Shown piece after piece: positions 20,478 to 30,846 of a stretch of 64,000 nucleotides of DNA. The notes beneath the pieces are model-generated. The model saw only the letters and a list, made by a program, of their open reading frames with translations, was not told where the DNA came from and did no database searches. Positions within the stretch are counted from its first letter, which is position 1. Every line of letters begins with the position of its first letter. The DNA is from Apoderus coryli (lineage: Eukaryota > Arthropoda > Insecta > Coleoptera > Attelabidae): assembly GCA_911728435.2 (NCBI GenBank), contig OU452207.1, forward strand, positions 14,967,682 to 15,031,681, written 5' to 3'. The position numbers and the translations under genes were made by a program.

Positions 20478-21725
20478 AGGTAAATGGACCAGTGCCTGAC
20501 CCATTAGGGAATGTGCAGACATTATCACATTTTTATGATGTGTGAATATGTTTTTTGACATACATACCTTCATGACAGTTTTAACGGAACATCATTCTTT
20601 TAAAAAATGAGGTCTAGCTATGTATACAAAAGGGCGTTAATAAAATAAACATAATTTTTTGAATATCGGCGTATGTACCTATTCCTGACCCTAGTGAATA
20701 AAGGTTGCTCCTAAGTATGACATTATCGTAACCTTTAGTTGACCCTTGAACAAGGCTGGTGTTTTATAGTACGTTGCTGCGAATAACTCTAGGAACCTAC
20801 ATGATATAAATCGCAATTTAAATAAAAAATTAATTTGTAAATATAAAAAAAAAACATAATTTACTTCAAATTAAAAAGCATTTGCAAAAATATTTAAATT
20901 ACAAATCATATGACAAAACTTTGTGACAAATAGTGTCCTAATTCTTTGACAGTTTTATCACCTCTACGAGAAAGCACTTTGTTTCCTTTTGGATTAAGGA
21001 AAAATACAGATTCATCTGCATTGAATATTATTGTGGGATCCTGAAGAATGTCCGTCTGATCAATCGCTAATAAATGCTCATATACTTCATGTTCAGTTGA
21101 ATTGTGGTCACAGATGCTCTACTTGTTCTTAGATTCTGTGGTGTTCTCAAGCTTATATCTGGATGCCGCTTGAGAAACCATTCATACCACTTCCTACCAG
21201 GTTTATCGTGTTTACCTAAATCCTTTTTTAACTCTGTAGCTAATTTTTCTACATTTACCAGAAAATTATCTTTAGAAATAGGAAATCCTGCTTTCGTCAT
21301 ACGTCTATAAGCCGCTTGACTAGAATGACCCTCGTCAAAATAAATAAAATATTGATATCTGCTGGTTTTTTTATAGTTTTTCCTATTTACCAAGTTATAC
21401 CATGCTTATAAAATTCATCTACATCTAGCACCAAATAATAGTATGTAATCTAAAAACTGTTTTATATAACCTACCTGTTATCATGAATGGATATCGTTTC
21501 TTACACAAAGCGCGAAGACCATGACACTCTCACAATGACGGCTTTAAAACAATAGTTAACCCAGTGGTACGAACATACTCGCAATATATTTTGTTTAAGA
21601 ATAGGTTGCTACATCCCACAAAAATCGCAAGAAAACTTACAAATAATACCGTAATGCTTAATAAAACCAAATAAATGGAAATGTGTCATCTATTGGTACA
21701 GGGTCAGGTACTGGTACATTTACCT
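20478..21725 (-). mobile_element. pogo-like DNA transposon remnant, copy 2
   Basis: Same ends and same PLE target site as copy 1: AGGTAAATGGACCAGTGCCTG at the left and the complementary ACCAGTACCTGACC at the right, with TA beside each end. The identical site shows that the insertion came before the block duplication. Confidence 0.8.
20925..21393 (-). pseudogene. pogo-type transposase fragment, copy 2
   Basis: A 108-residue ORF (21393-21067) with the CENP-B/pogo DNA-binding region (AGFPISKDNF, WYEWFLKRHPDISLRTPQ), then out of frame the start of the DDE domain (FNADESVFFLNPKGN). It keeps the Trp at the WYEWFL position where copy 1 has Leu. The distal DDE domain is absent. Confidence 0.8.
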
Positions 21726-22289
21726 TATGTACCTACTTGTGTCAGCAAGTAGGTTGTTAATCTTTTTGTCATAGTCCGTGTCGGTCATAATTATAGTTTG
21801 GATTTTGTTTTAAGAATATCTTAGTTTTTTTTAATTTTTTAAAAAGAGTTTTTGACTCATTATTAAGATTTTGTTGGGCGAATCGGTTTTTAAAATTCGT
21901 TATGATATTTGCACATTTTTATCGTATGTCGTCTTTGGTTTTTGTAGTAAAATTTTCTATTGCGTATTCTATATTAGTAAGGATTTCTGGAACAGGGATT
22001 TCAGTGTGTTTTTTCAAGAGGTGCTGCAAAATTTGGAGCTAAGCTTAGTATTTCTAATACTTCATTAGGTATTTGTAAATCTGTTAAATTCTCCACCCAG
22101 TCTGAGATTAAATTAGGAGCATTACTGCTACATTTGGGTGTTGTTCAGCAACATGTTGATTTTTCCAATATTGGACCATGAGAAAAATGAAAAACACAAA
22201 TTCGATTTCACAAAAACAAAGATCCTGAAAACTGAAAACAACACTAAAAAAAGGGAAACATACGGAACAATTTTTATCCAAAAAAATCC
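21726..22289 (-). pseudogene. PLE N-terminal coding region, copy 2 (gypsy-free)
   Basis: It contains the intact empty site of the gypsy element (TATAGTTTGGATTTTG near 21793) and the same N-terminal PLE coding (MTDTDYDKKINNLLADTSRY near 21730-21790, then the LEILSLAPNF segment). It is broken by several indels. Confidence 0.7.
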
Positions 22290-23203
22290 TAATAACGCTA
22301 ACTCAAAAACTGACACAAAATCGCTAAGCAAAGTCTCATTATTAAACTAAAAACCAAAACGTTAACAATCCTTTTTTTTCTTAGCTAAAACAAACTGTAA
22401 CAATAATATCATCCTTCTTATTTAATTTCACCACCCTATACATCTAAAAATGCGATAGTTTTAAATATGTTTTTTGTTGCTTTCATTCCAAACCTAAACA
22501 GATAGCTAAACCGTAGAAAGATTCTAATACAAGGAAAATATTTTAAATGCAAAATAATTATTATTAATACTGGTATGTACAGAAATGAATATTTTATTAT
22601 GAATTTTAATATTTTGTAATTATCATCAACCAATTAATTTGACAATAATTGTATAACCATGCAAGTCTTTTTTCTACATTATGTGAATGTTTCGTTATTT
22701 TCTTTGTGGTAAGTTTTACTATATTGTATCTTTGTTTTTTGAAATGTTGTTATTGACCACATGACTTGTAATTTTTAGATTGAAAAAGACTTGAACTTTC
22801 AGTCGAAACGTCTCAAAATAAAATTTTAAACAAAAAATGGAATGATATTTCATGTTTTACTATCCAGACTTGAATCCAAGAATCCGAAATCAAGAATATA
22901 AATATTGGAAGTCTAAGAAAATTTAATTACGAAGAAAAAATATATATATATATAAATTTTAGATAAATGACAAAAAGGTCATACAATTATTGCTTTCTTT
23001 CTTTTTAGTTTCTTTGACCTTTTTTTATAAGTTTTAGGGATTTTTTTTCTTGATTTTAGGTCAATAACTACTTATATTTTATATAGTAATGTACTTTTCT
23101 TGAACCTTGTTACAGTTTTTTTATTCTTTTCCTTTCTTGGGATTTAAGGTTCTTATAAGCAAATTTTTTTTTTCCTTTCGAAATATGTTTATTTCATGTC
23201 AAA
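22290..23203. other. PLE 5' flank, copy 2
   Basis: Non-coding, collinear with 16844-17762. It carries the plus-strand hammerhead-like stretch at about 22780-22830 and an uninterrupted TATATA run near 22940. Confidence 0.6.
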
Positions 23204-23246
23204 GTACGTAAAAAATTTCGGCTTATTCGCCTTCCTCAGGTACATC
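23204..23246 (-). ncRNA. Hammerhead-like motif in PLE 5' region (copy 2)
   Basis: Same layout as at 17763. The 3' arm of stem I has changed (GTACGT then AAAAAA), weakening the 6-bp stem. The core remains CTGAGGA. Confidence 0.35.
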
Positions 23247-23861
23247 TCGTTTCTAAAAATTGTTTTTTTTTGTAAACAGAATTAAAAATAATCAAGTAAG
23301 TGGTACATTTACACTACTTCACAACAACATTCAGTGTAAAAAGGTAATATATATAACACATACACAATTACATATAATATTCTTAATTATTTTCTATTTT
23401 TTTTTTTTTTTGTATTTGTTTTTACCTTACCAACATCGCATGATTCTGTGGAATTTTTGGTAGTATACCACTTTTAGTAAGTATTTTGTTTGAATGAAAA
23501 TTTTTATTCAATAGAATTTCAATTTTATAAGGAAAAGCCATATTATGGAATTTGATGTCAATAACACACTGAAAATAAATTAACAACAAGAAAATACAAC
23601 TATAAACAATGTGACAAACAAATATTTAAAAAATATATAAAAAAATTAATTAAAATAGTGCCTTAATTTAATAAATAATAAATAAATTAATAAACAGTGC
23701 CTAAATCATCGTTTTTTTCAATTTAGTTGCTTGGTTATAATAGTTTTCTTAGAGAAATGAAAATACATTTAATATCGGCAATGCGCCCATCTCCACATCA
23801 CTGTATCGTTAAAAAGCAGTGATGTCTGTAAAACATTAAAGTTACAAATGACCGGACAGTT

Positions 23862-24078
23862 ATGGACTGTTTTAATGACTTATTTAGTGGGGACAATACT
23901 ACGTGGCAGGCTCCACACCAGCAGCAAGTAGGCCAACAACATGGATTGGTGGTGAATACTGATATTCTTCGGGCCGATGATCATAATTTATCGTCGACCG
24001 ACTCAACCACTCCTCCACCACAAAGTAGTGGAGTGTTGTTGAACGAAGAAGACCGGCGCTGCGTAAACAGTATTCGAG
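23862..24078 (+). CDS. Unrecognised exon-like ORF, copy 2 of five
   Basis: Same 72-codon sequence as copy 1, ending at the same possible donor (CGAG|GTAAAT). It is of the long type, with NLSS between the DDH and TDSTTPPP segments. The frame stays open to 24353 through mariner-end sequence. Confidence 0.35.
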
Positions 24079-24169
24079 GTAAATTATTATTCTTTGACTC
24101 AAGACAGTCGTTAAGTTTATTTTTAATTAAAGAAAGTCTTTATAGAGAAGCAATCCAACCCATACAGGG

Positions 24170-25029
24170 TTATTCACGCTTTATGGCGTGGTATATTGTG
24201 GCCAAGCTACTTGACTTTGAAATTTTTTTTTATTGGACGTGTGGGCATCTACTATGGCTACTTTTTAAAATTGGTTTCATATTATACAGGGTTATAAAGT
24301 ATCAAAGTTATGTTTTTTTAAATGAAATCCCCTGTATATTATTGCACTTTTAGACCCTCTGATCAAATTAAGTGTCAGTTTCATTAAGGTTTATAATACC
24401 TAAACCTTAACGTTTTTTAAATAAATTGAATTTTGTCCAAATCTAGCATAATTTTCATCTTTCAAATACTTAGGAAATATTTAAGTCATGTTGAATCTCG
24501 TGATGATAATGAGGCGGAGCTCCATCTAATTGAAACCACATGGTTGTTCTCCTGTTTAAAGGAATTTCCTCTAATAATACAGGAAGTTGGTGTAGAAGAA
24601 AATCGAGAAACAAAACAACAAAATTGGAGTCATATTAAATATGGGTCCAATGTTCCACCCTACACATTAATGGACCGCCTATTTTGATTGCTGATAATTC
24701 TGTATTTATGCGGATTTGAGTCAGAATAATAATGGTAGTTGTGTCTGTTTACGAGACCATTGTTGTGAAATGTACATTCGTCACTAAATAACACATTATC
24801 AAAAAATATTTCATGTGCTGCCACTTCATCTTACACCCAAATGCAAAATTCAATTCTATTGTCAAAATCATTTCCAGAAAGCTTTTGACAAAGCTGAATT
24901 TTAAAAACATAAAATCTATGTTTGCGTGACTAATATTGGTGTTTTTGGATATCTGATTTTGACTAATATTAGGATTTTCGATAACTGAACCGACTATAGC
25001 AAAAATAGTTTCTTCATTTTCGGAGACAA
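24170..25029 (-). pseudogene. mariner-like transposase remnant, copy 2 (5' truncated)
   Basis: It holds the catalytic-region sequence (LFSDECTFHNNG near 24770, FQLDGAPPHY near 24520) but stops at 25029, inside the region after the DUF4817 domain. The helix-turn-helix part is lost. An unrelated AT-rich stretch follows. Confidence 0.75.
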
Positions 25030-25430
25030 TGATAAAATTTGTTTATTGCTTGTTTTTATTGCTTGTTTTTATTGAATTTTTCAAATCCACCAAGATATAA
25101 AAATATGTTCTCTCTCGATTTGTGAAAATACTTATAGTTTTGATGATCTTTCAACGACTAAAAAAAAAGAAGTCAATATAACAGTTTGTTTTTGTTTGTA
25201 ATGCGAAATAGGAAGTTAAACGGCAAGTGTTATATATTATATTTATTTATTTTTATAATGTTTTTCATCATTTACTATTTAATCTTATTTTGATCGAGTT
25301 CAATAACCTTCCTTCGTTGCTCTCAACTAGGCACTCTGGTGTGATGTGATGCGTCAATTCAGTTATTTCAATAATAATAATTGTTATTAATGGGAATTGG
25401 TACGAGGGTCGTCCAATAAGATAGAAAAAC
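25030..25430. other. Unassigned spacer
   Basis: No ORF. A 13-bp TTTATTGCTTGTT direct repeat lies near 25045-25070. The sequence TACGAGGGTCGTCCAATAAG at 25400-25419 resembles ends of insect DNA transposons, but no partner end was found. Confidence 0.5.
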
Positions 25431-25576
25431 AAAGTATTTAATTGAGAGAGGGATGTTTTTGGCGACACCTAGCGTGAACAGGCAATATGCCGGGTGAAAC
25501 ACAGTTCACTAATGATGGCCGGACAAGAAGTAACAGTAGTCAATCAATTCTCGTGCTAGTATAAGCTCTTTGTAGA

Positions 25577-25682
25577 TGTTGGAAATTTGGGTCACACTGC
25601 CTGCCGATCACCACTGATGTGTCGTGGATCGACGAAACGGCCGTCTGGTGAAAGCATGGTAGTGTGAAACAAATTTCCAACA
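25577..25682 (+). ncRNA. Hammerhead ribozyme motif 1 (type I), probably impaired
   Basis: Stem I CACCA/TGGTG (25609-25613 with 25646-25650), core CTGATGT (25614-25620), stem II GTCG/CGAC with loop TGGAT, GAAA (25634-25637), stem III ACGG/CCGT without a loop, cleavage expected after C25645. The core should be CTGATGA; here the last A is T, which should lower activity. Stem I is extended by outer pairing, including TGTTGGAAATTT with AAATTTCCAACA. Confidence 0.85.
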
Positions 25683-25913
25683 TAACTTAAAGTCTTGTTG
25701 CTTTATGTAACAAGCAATTCTTAAATAAAGCCTCCCTGCTAGGGGATTCGGGCGCATCTAGTGTTGGCAATAGGATATAATGGAGTTGTTACTTCTTGTC
25801 CGGCCATCGTTAGTGAACTGTGTTTCACCCGGCATATTGCCTGTTCACGCTAGGTGTCGCCAAAAACATCTCTCTCTCAATCAATTCTCGTGCTAGTATA
25901 AGCTCTCTGTAAA

Positions 25914-26019
25914 TGTTGGAAATTTAGGTCACACTGCCTGCCGATCACCACTGATGAGTCGTGGATCGACGAAACGGCCGTCTGGTGGAAGCATGGTAGT
26001 GTGAAATAAATTTCCAACA
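25914..26019 (+). ncRNA. Hammerhead ribozyme motif 2 (type I), complete core
   Basis: Stem I CACCA/TGGTG (25946-25950 with 25983-25987), core CTGATGA (25951-25957), stem II GTCG/CGAC with loop TGGAT, GAAA (25971-25974), stem III ACGG/CCGT, cleavage expected after C25982. Every conserved core position of a hammerhead is present. Stem III has no loop, so a monomer could not close it; such motifs are known to act as dimers in PLE and retrozyme transcripts. Outer arms TGTTGGAAATTT and AAATTTCCAACA close the hairpin. It lies exactly 337 bp after motif 1. Confidence 0.92.
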
Positions 26020-26084
26020 TAACTTAAAGTCTTGTTGCTTTATGTAACAAGCAATTCTTAAAGTATTTAATTTTGCAATCGTTT

Positions 26085-26390
26085 CTCCAACTTAATTAAT
26101 TAGACCAAATAAAAAGTTCCGCCGTGGACGAGGGTCTCTTCTTCTTCAGACGACGATGTTTATTCACCTCTTCGCTCAACAAAATCAATCTCTTGTCAGC
26201 CGACACCTCTACAAATCCTAGTTGCCTTTACACATTCGCTGTTTTGGCTGATTCTGTATTGTACCAGGGTTAAGATTTTTAGGGCATTAAAGATCGACTT
26301 TCGTATACATATAGCCATAGGAAAAGCGGAAGCAATGGTCGGCAACCGCATGGAATTAAACAATTGGGATCTTGTTAAAAATGCCCTTAA
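26085..26390 (+). pseudogene. Errantivirus gag, 5' part (copy E1)
   Basis: Matches 40575-40873. The last about 80 codons read through RALKIDFRIHIAIGKAEAM and NRMELNNWDLVKNAL, typical of gypsy/errantivirus capsid proteins. The upstream part is broken by stops and I cannot place the gag start. The gene is cut at a TTAA (26387-26390) by the 4.46-kb element and resumes at 30847. Confidence 0.7.
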
Positions 26391-26404
26391 GAGGGGCGTT
26401 TGAA

Positions 26405-26935
26405 TAAAATCGCTTGCAGACCTATTTTTGCGCATGGTAGACTCCACTAATACGTATCTGGTAGCAAAAATTTTGATAGGGAGTTAAAGAGTAAAGATGG
26501 GATTAGGTATTGAAGTATTTTGAAGTTGAAATATTGGATAGTTAGTTCAAAAACAGAGTTAGAAAATCATCATATTTCGCTTTGCAGGCATAATTTTGCG
26601 CATGGTAGTCGCCACTAAGACGTATCTGCTAGCAAAAATTTTCATAGGGTTTTAAAGACAAAAGATGGGATTAGGTAATGAAGTATTTTCAAGCGGAAAG
26701 ATTAAATAGTTAACTCATAAATTGAGTTCAAACATGGGTAATTTTTTCACATTTACAGATATATTTTTGTGGATGGAAATCTCCACTAATACGTATCTGG
26801 TAGCAAAAATTTTAATAGGGTTTTAAAGACTAAGGTTTGGATTAGGTAATAAGCTATTTTGACGCTACAACAATAAATAATTACTTAATAAATTGAGTTC
26901 AAAGTCAGCAACTTTTTCCTCATTTTGTGCTATGA
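26405..26935 (+). repeat. Three tandem ~170-bp repeats
   Basis: The motif (G)CATGGTAG followed by CCACTAA and ACGTATCTG starts at about 26432, 26600 and 26771, a spacing of 168 and 171 bp. The units match along most of their length with scattered differences. They are subterminal in the TTAA element and could be transposase-binding repeats. No function is shown. Confidence 0.75.
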
Positions 26936-27642
26936 TTCTAATATTTAATAATGATAATATTACTTTATTACCTTATTTACATATTTAACAATCACTTGTA
27001 ATTAAAATTGTACGTGAAAACTTTCTGTATTAGACAATATCCATATTTAAAAAAATCCCTCATATTTCCCTTCAAATATCCGCCATTTTCTTATAATTTT
27101 TTTATAAATGTAGGCAACAAACATATAATGCGTAGTTGGGACAGTATTGAAGAGATGGCGCTGTTTATACACAGTGAGACAAAAATCTAATGGTTTTGTC
27201 GTACTTATATTATTAATATTTAGTTGTATGTGGTATAGTATATTATGTATATGCGTATGTACTAGGAGTAGGGATTATTAACTTTAGCCATGTACAGTAA
27301 TATCAGAGAATAAATAAACATCTATGGTAATATTATGTAGGTATACCTACTGTTAGAGGATAAATACAAGAAGGAATAAAGTACGAGTAGTTAGTTTGTT
27401 ACGTTAGTAGTAAGGAAATAATACAATTATAATAATTATTAAAATTCTGTTTGGTTACGTAGATCATATATTTTTGATTATATTATAACTAGTCGGGAAA
27501 GTTTTAGGGTGACAACCGATTTTTTATGATCTATAGAGAGATTACAAGAACTCCCGACTGGTAGTTATTATAAAATTATAAGATACCCTTGGTGGGGGTT
27601 TAAATAGCGGTTAAAATTTCACCAGTTAGGTAGTTGGAACGT
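26936..27642. repeat. Interior of TTAA element with a small foldback
   Basis: No ORF of note. At about 27478-27575 complementary arms (ATAACTAGTCGGGA and TCCCGACTGGTAGTTAT) fold into a MITE-like hairpin. At 27612-27645 the sequence AAATTTCACCAGTTAGGTAG matches, in reverse, 46390-46425. Confidence 0.5.
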
Positions 27643-27756
27643 ATATACAGGGTTATTCACGCCATACGACACGGAATTCTGTGGTTAAACTATTTAATTT
27701 CCTTAAAGTTTTATTCGTGGGTTCGATAAAAATGATTTATGGCTACATTTTAAAAA

Positions 27757-29731
27757 TATTGTGAGTCTATACAGGGTGTCCCAAATATAAGAAATTAACC
27801 ATAGTTGCATTTTTTTAAATGGAATGCCCTGTATATGAATAAATTTTTAGATTCCCTGTTCAAAACAAAACCTAAATTTCATTTAGGCACATCTAACCTA
27901 AACCTGATAGTTTTTTAAATATTTATGTTTTAATAAAAATATAGACATAATTTGAATGAAAAAATTCACACCTATTTGTTTGTTCTTTTTAAGCCAGTCT
28001 AGGCTGATAAATATCTCATCACTTGTTACGCCAAATATAAAAAATCACCAATACCAAATACAGGGTGTCCAATAATATAACTTATATGAACGTAAAGTTT
28101 AATTCTAAATAACTTGTGTATTTCAAATGCAACACCCGGTATATGAGGTAAAAATTAGATGCACAAAGTAATTCTCTGTCAAATATTATATAATACTTTC
28201 CTATGGGTAACTCTTGACGTTTTCGTGGAAAATGCACATATTCATAATATTATGCGAATTTTTAATTGAACCTGTTAATTTCATGTAGACCACCCTGTAT
28301 TTGATCATGATGAAATTAATTATCTATTAATCACTATGAGGTTTTCTTATAGATATGTATATTTTTTTAATGTATGGAAAAAGCACATATTGGTAGTAAT
28401 AGGAAGAATTTTTTAAAATTATATTAGTCATGTCGGCCATGAGAATTTGACAAACCATAATTTAAACAATAACATAATAAATAAATAAATTTTTCACTTA
28501 AATTAAATAACAAGATATACCTTCATAAAAACTGATAAATTTTATAATAAATGTTCAAAATGATTGGACTCTAGGCACATATGAATCCTTTTCTTAAATC
28601 CTTCAACAACTTTAACCTGGTGTAACGCTTCTAAACGCTTCATTTATTTGGTTCTTCATCTCCTCTATTAAAAAAGTTTTCATTTGCGATGATTTTGTTC
28701 CTGGCCCATGTACAAAATTCAACACGATTTAAAATCAATATTGAAAAGTTCTTGATGCAGTTGCACTGTGTTTGGGTGGTATCTTTCGTTAAACTGCCTT
28801 AACAGTCTCTCGAAGACCGCTTTTTTGGGGTGATTTTGCGCCAGGAGCCTTTGAGCGTAAACTCGCGATGCCAGTAAAGCGTTTTTGGACCATTCTCCCA
28901 GAATAAAAATCATGTCTATTCTTTCTCCTTTGGAATAGGTTCGCATTTTTGAATTGAATTAAATCAAATGTCACAGATAAAAAACTGTTTTCTGAAAAAT
29001 TCTCAACTCTTAAGTAAGAATTTTCAACAGACTATTCGACAGTAAATATCAAATTAAAAGAAATGTATTCTATCTTCTCAAATTCTCATGGCTGACTTGA
29101 TAAATATTATATTTTTGAAAATTCTTCCTCTTATTGCCAATATGTGTGCCTCTTCCATGCAAAATTAAAGATAAGTATACATATCTATAAGAAAACTTTA
29201 ATTTAACTATAATTTTTGCATCATCAAATACATGGTGGTCTACATGAAACTAAGAGATTCAATTTCAAATTTCCCTAATATCATGAATATGTGCATTTTC
29301 CAAGTATTATAATATTTGACAGATAATTACTTTATGCATCTAATTTTGACCTCATATACTGGGTGTTCCATTTGAAATAAACAAGTTATTTAGAATTAAA
29401 CTTTACGTTCATATAAATTATATTATTGGACACCCTGTATTTAGTATTGCGGGTTTTTTATATTTGGCGTAACAAGTGATGAGTGGGTATATTTTTCAGC
29501 CCAGACTGGCTTAAAAAGAACAAACAAATAGGTTTGAATTTGTTCTTTCATATTATGTCTATATTTTTATAAAAATTTAAATATTTAAAAAACTGTCAGG
29601 TTTAGATAAGATGTACTTTAATGAAAGAACGGGGAATCCAAAAATATATTCATATACAGGGCATTCCATTTAAAAAAACACAACTATGGTTCATTTCTTA
29701 TATTTGGGACACCCTGTATAGACTCACAATA
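27757..29731 (-). mobile_element. mariner-like element with ~0.65-kb inverted arms
   Basis: The left arm 27757-28453 and right arm 29077-29731 are reverse complements with scattered substitutions and small indels. Both outer ends read TATTGTGAGTCTATACAGGG, and each arm contains further internal ACAGGGTG-type motifs. About 620 bp lie between the arms, with a DUF4817-type fragment on the minus strand. About 110 bp outside the left arm (from ATACAGGGTTATTCACG at 27648) also matches the ends of the other mariner remnants here, so the original element may have started there. Confidence 0.8.
28719..28974 (-). pseudogene. DUF4817-type transposase N-terminal fragment
   Basis: 75 codons, MRTYSKGERIDMIFILGEW, then ASRVYAQRLLAQNHPK and FERLLRQFNE, the helix-turn-helix start of the same transposase family as at 18735-19840. 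The frame leaves the match after FNE. No DDE residues are present, so this copy cannot move on its own. Confidence 0.75.
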
Positions 29732-30846
29732 CCTAATACCCTACTTAATTTTTAAAAATTTTACTGTTAAAATAATCACTGTACCAATCGTAAATCAAAT
29801 AGATAGGTACTATGTTAAACCGCATATTAAACTAAAACTTAATTTTTCTCGAAAATGCAGCATTCTATCATATTGAGATAAGAATACCTCATATTTCCTA
29901 AGAATGTTGTCAGAATTCTCCAAAAGTTAGTGAAAAAGAAGTTTTTTATTAAAAATGTCCGTTGATACCCGTTTAGACGCCTAAGTTCGCAATTTAATTC
30001 AGCAGTGTATGGCTAACGAATGCTTCTATTTAGGGAAATATCTTTTTCACCTTTCACTCCAATGGCTAAAGGCGCTTTCGCGATACCTTTAAAAAACCTA
30101 TGCTAAGCCGCCATCTTTTAAAAACTATAACTCCAGCAATTTTGCATTAGAAGTTTGGCGTTGAATTGCCATGAAATCTGCTCTAGAATTTGTGGCTTTC
30201 GCTTGGTCCATTAGTTTCTGGACACATTGTATACTATTAGGAAAGACACTCTTTGATGCATGAAATAAGCGTCTCATGGTTTTGAAACTGACAAACTAAA
30301 ACAACAGGGCTAACCTAATACATTTTGAAAAACACTGCAAGCATACAGGGCGGTCCAAAGAAGAGATAAGTATGTATTATCATAGTTCTGTTTTTTTTAA
30401 ATAGAACACCCTGTATGGGAGTATTTTAATAGTCCCTCAAAAATAACTGGGATTCGTTTTAAGGTGTCATTTACCTATGTTTTACGGTTTTCACAAAAAT
30501 CATCAATTTGTGAAAATATTTAAAAATCTTGACTATTTATCGCAAATAAAACCAGTTTTTTTACATTCATCCTTTTTATGTATATAGTATCGTATATAAC
30601 TATGACTAGTCTACGCGAAGATAAGCATCAAACGTATAAGAATGTGAAAATAATTTACGCAAAATAGAAATATGACATTTTAGGGTCACTATGTATTAGT
30701 TTTTGGCGACACCTATTGAGGAGAAGAATGTATTAAAATATTCTATAAAATTACTCTAAGTTAAGAAATGAATGATTCGGAATACAATGAGATTCACTAG
30801 CGCCACCATCGGACATTTTTGTAAGTAACCATTTCGGATTCCCCTC
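29732..30846. other. Right part of the TTAA element
   Basis: No credible ORF. At 30344-30418 ACAGGGCGGTCCAAAG and AACACCCTGTATGGG form the ends of a short degenerate ACAGGG-type piece. Confidence 0.5.

Larger units (their letters stand above)
19841..25029. repeat. Repeated block, copy 2
   Basis: 19841-19905 equals 1578-1640. The sequence then jumps to the equivalent of 5275, a deletion of about 1.36 kb relative to copy 3 that shares GTT at the junction. From 19907 it follows the other copies through PLE, pogo, PLE N-terminus and exon-like ORF into the mariner remnant, which stops at 25029. Confidence 0.85.
25431..26072. mobile_element. Hammerhead-bearing (retrozyme-like) insertion with 13-bp target duplication
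   Basis: AAAGTATTTAATT occurs at 25431-25443 and again at 26060-26072, bracketing about 616 bp. Inside are an 86-bp arm (25448-25533), a full 337-bp unit (25541-25877) and a partial second unit (25878-26059). The end of the first unit (25788-25877) is an inverted copy of the 86-bp arm. Each unit holds one hammerhead motif within a longer hairpin. There is no ORF. The layout matches non-autonomous hammerhead retroelements (retrozymes) or a PLE pseudo-LTR; no PLE coding is attached. Confidence 0.7.
26391..30846. mobile_element. 4.46-kb TTAA-target insertion element, non-autonomous
   Basis: TTAA lies on both sides (26387-26390, 30847-30850). The ends are GAGGGGCGTTTGAA and the complement of GAGGGGAATCCGAA, an imperfect inverted repeat of about 14 bp. 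The empty site CCCTTAAACAATG is preserved at 40872-40884. TTAA duplication is the hallmark of piggyBac-type elements, but no piggyBac transposase is seen. The interior holds three tandem repeats near the left end, a small foldback and a mariner-like element with long arms. Confidence 0.7.

Noticed and set aside
25431..26072. CRISPR or satellite array as explanation for the 337-bp repeats
   Set aside because: Only 1.5 units, long and hammerhead-bearing, flanked by a target duplication in an animal-type genome.
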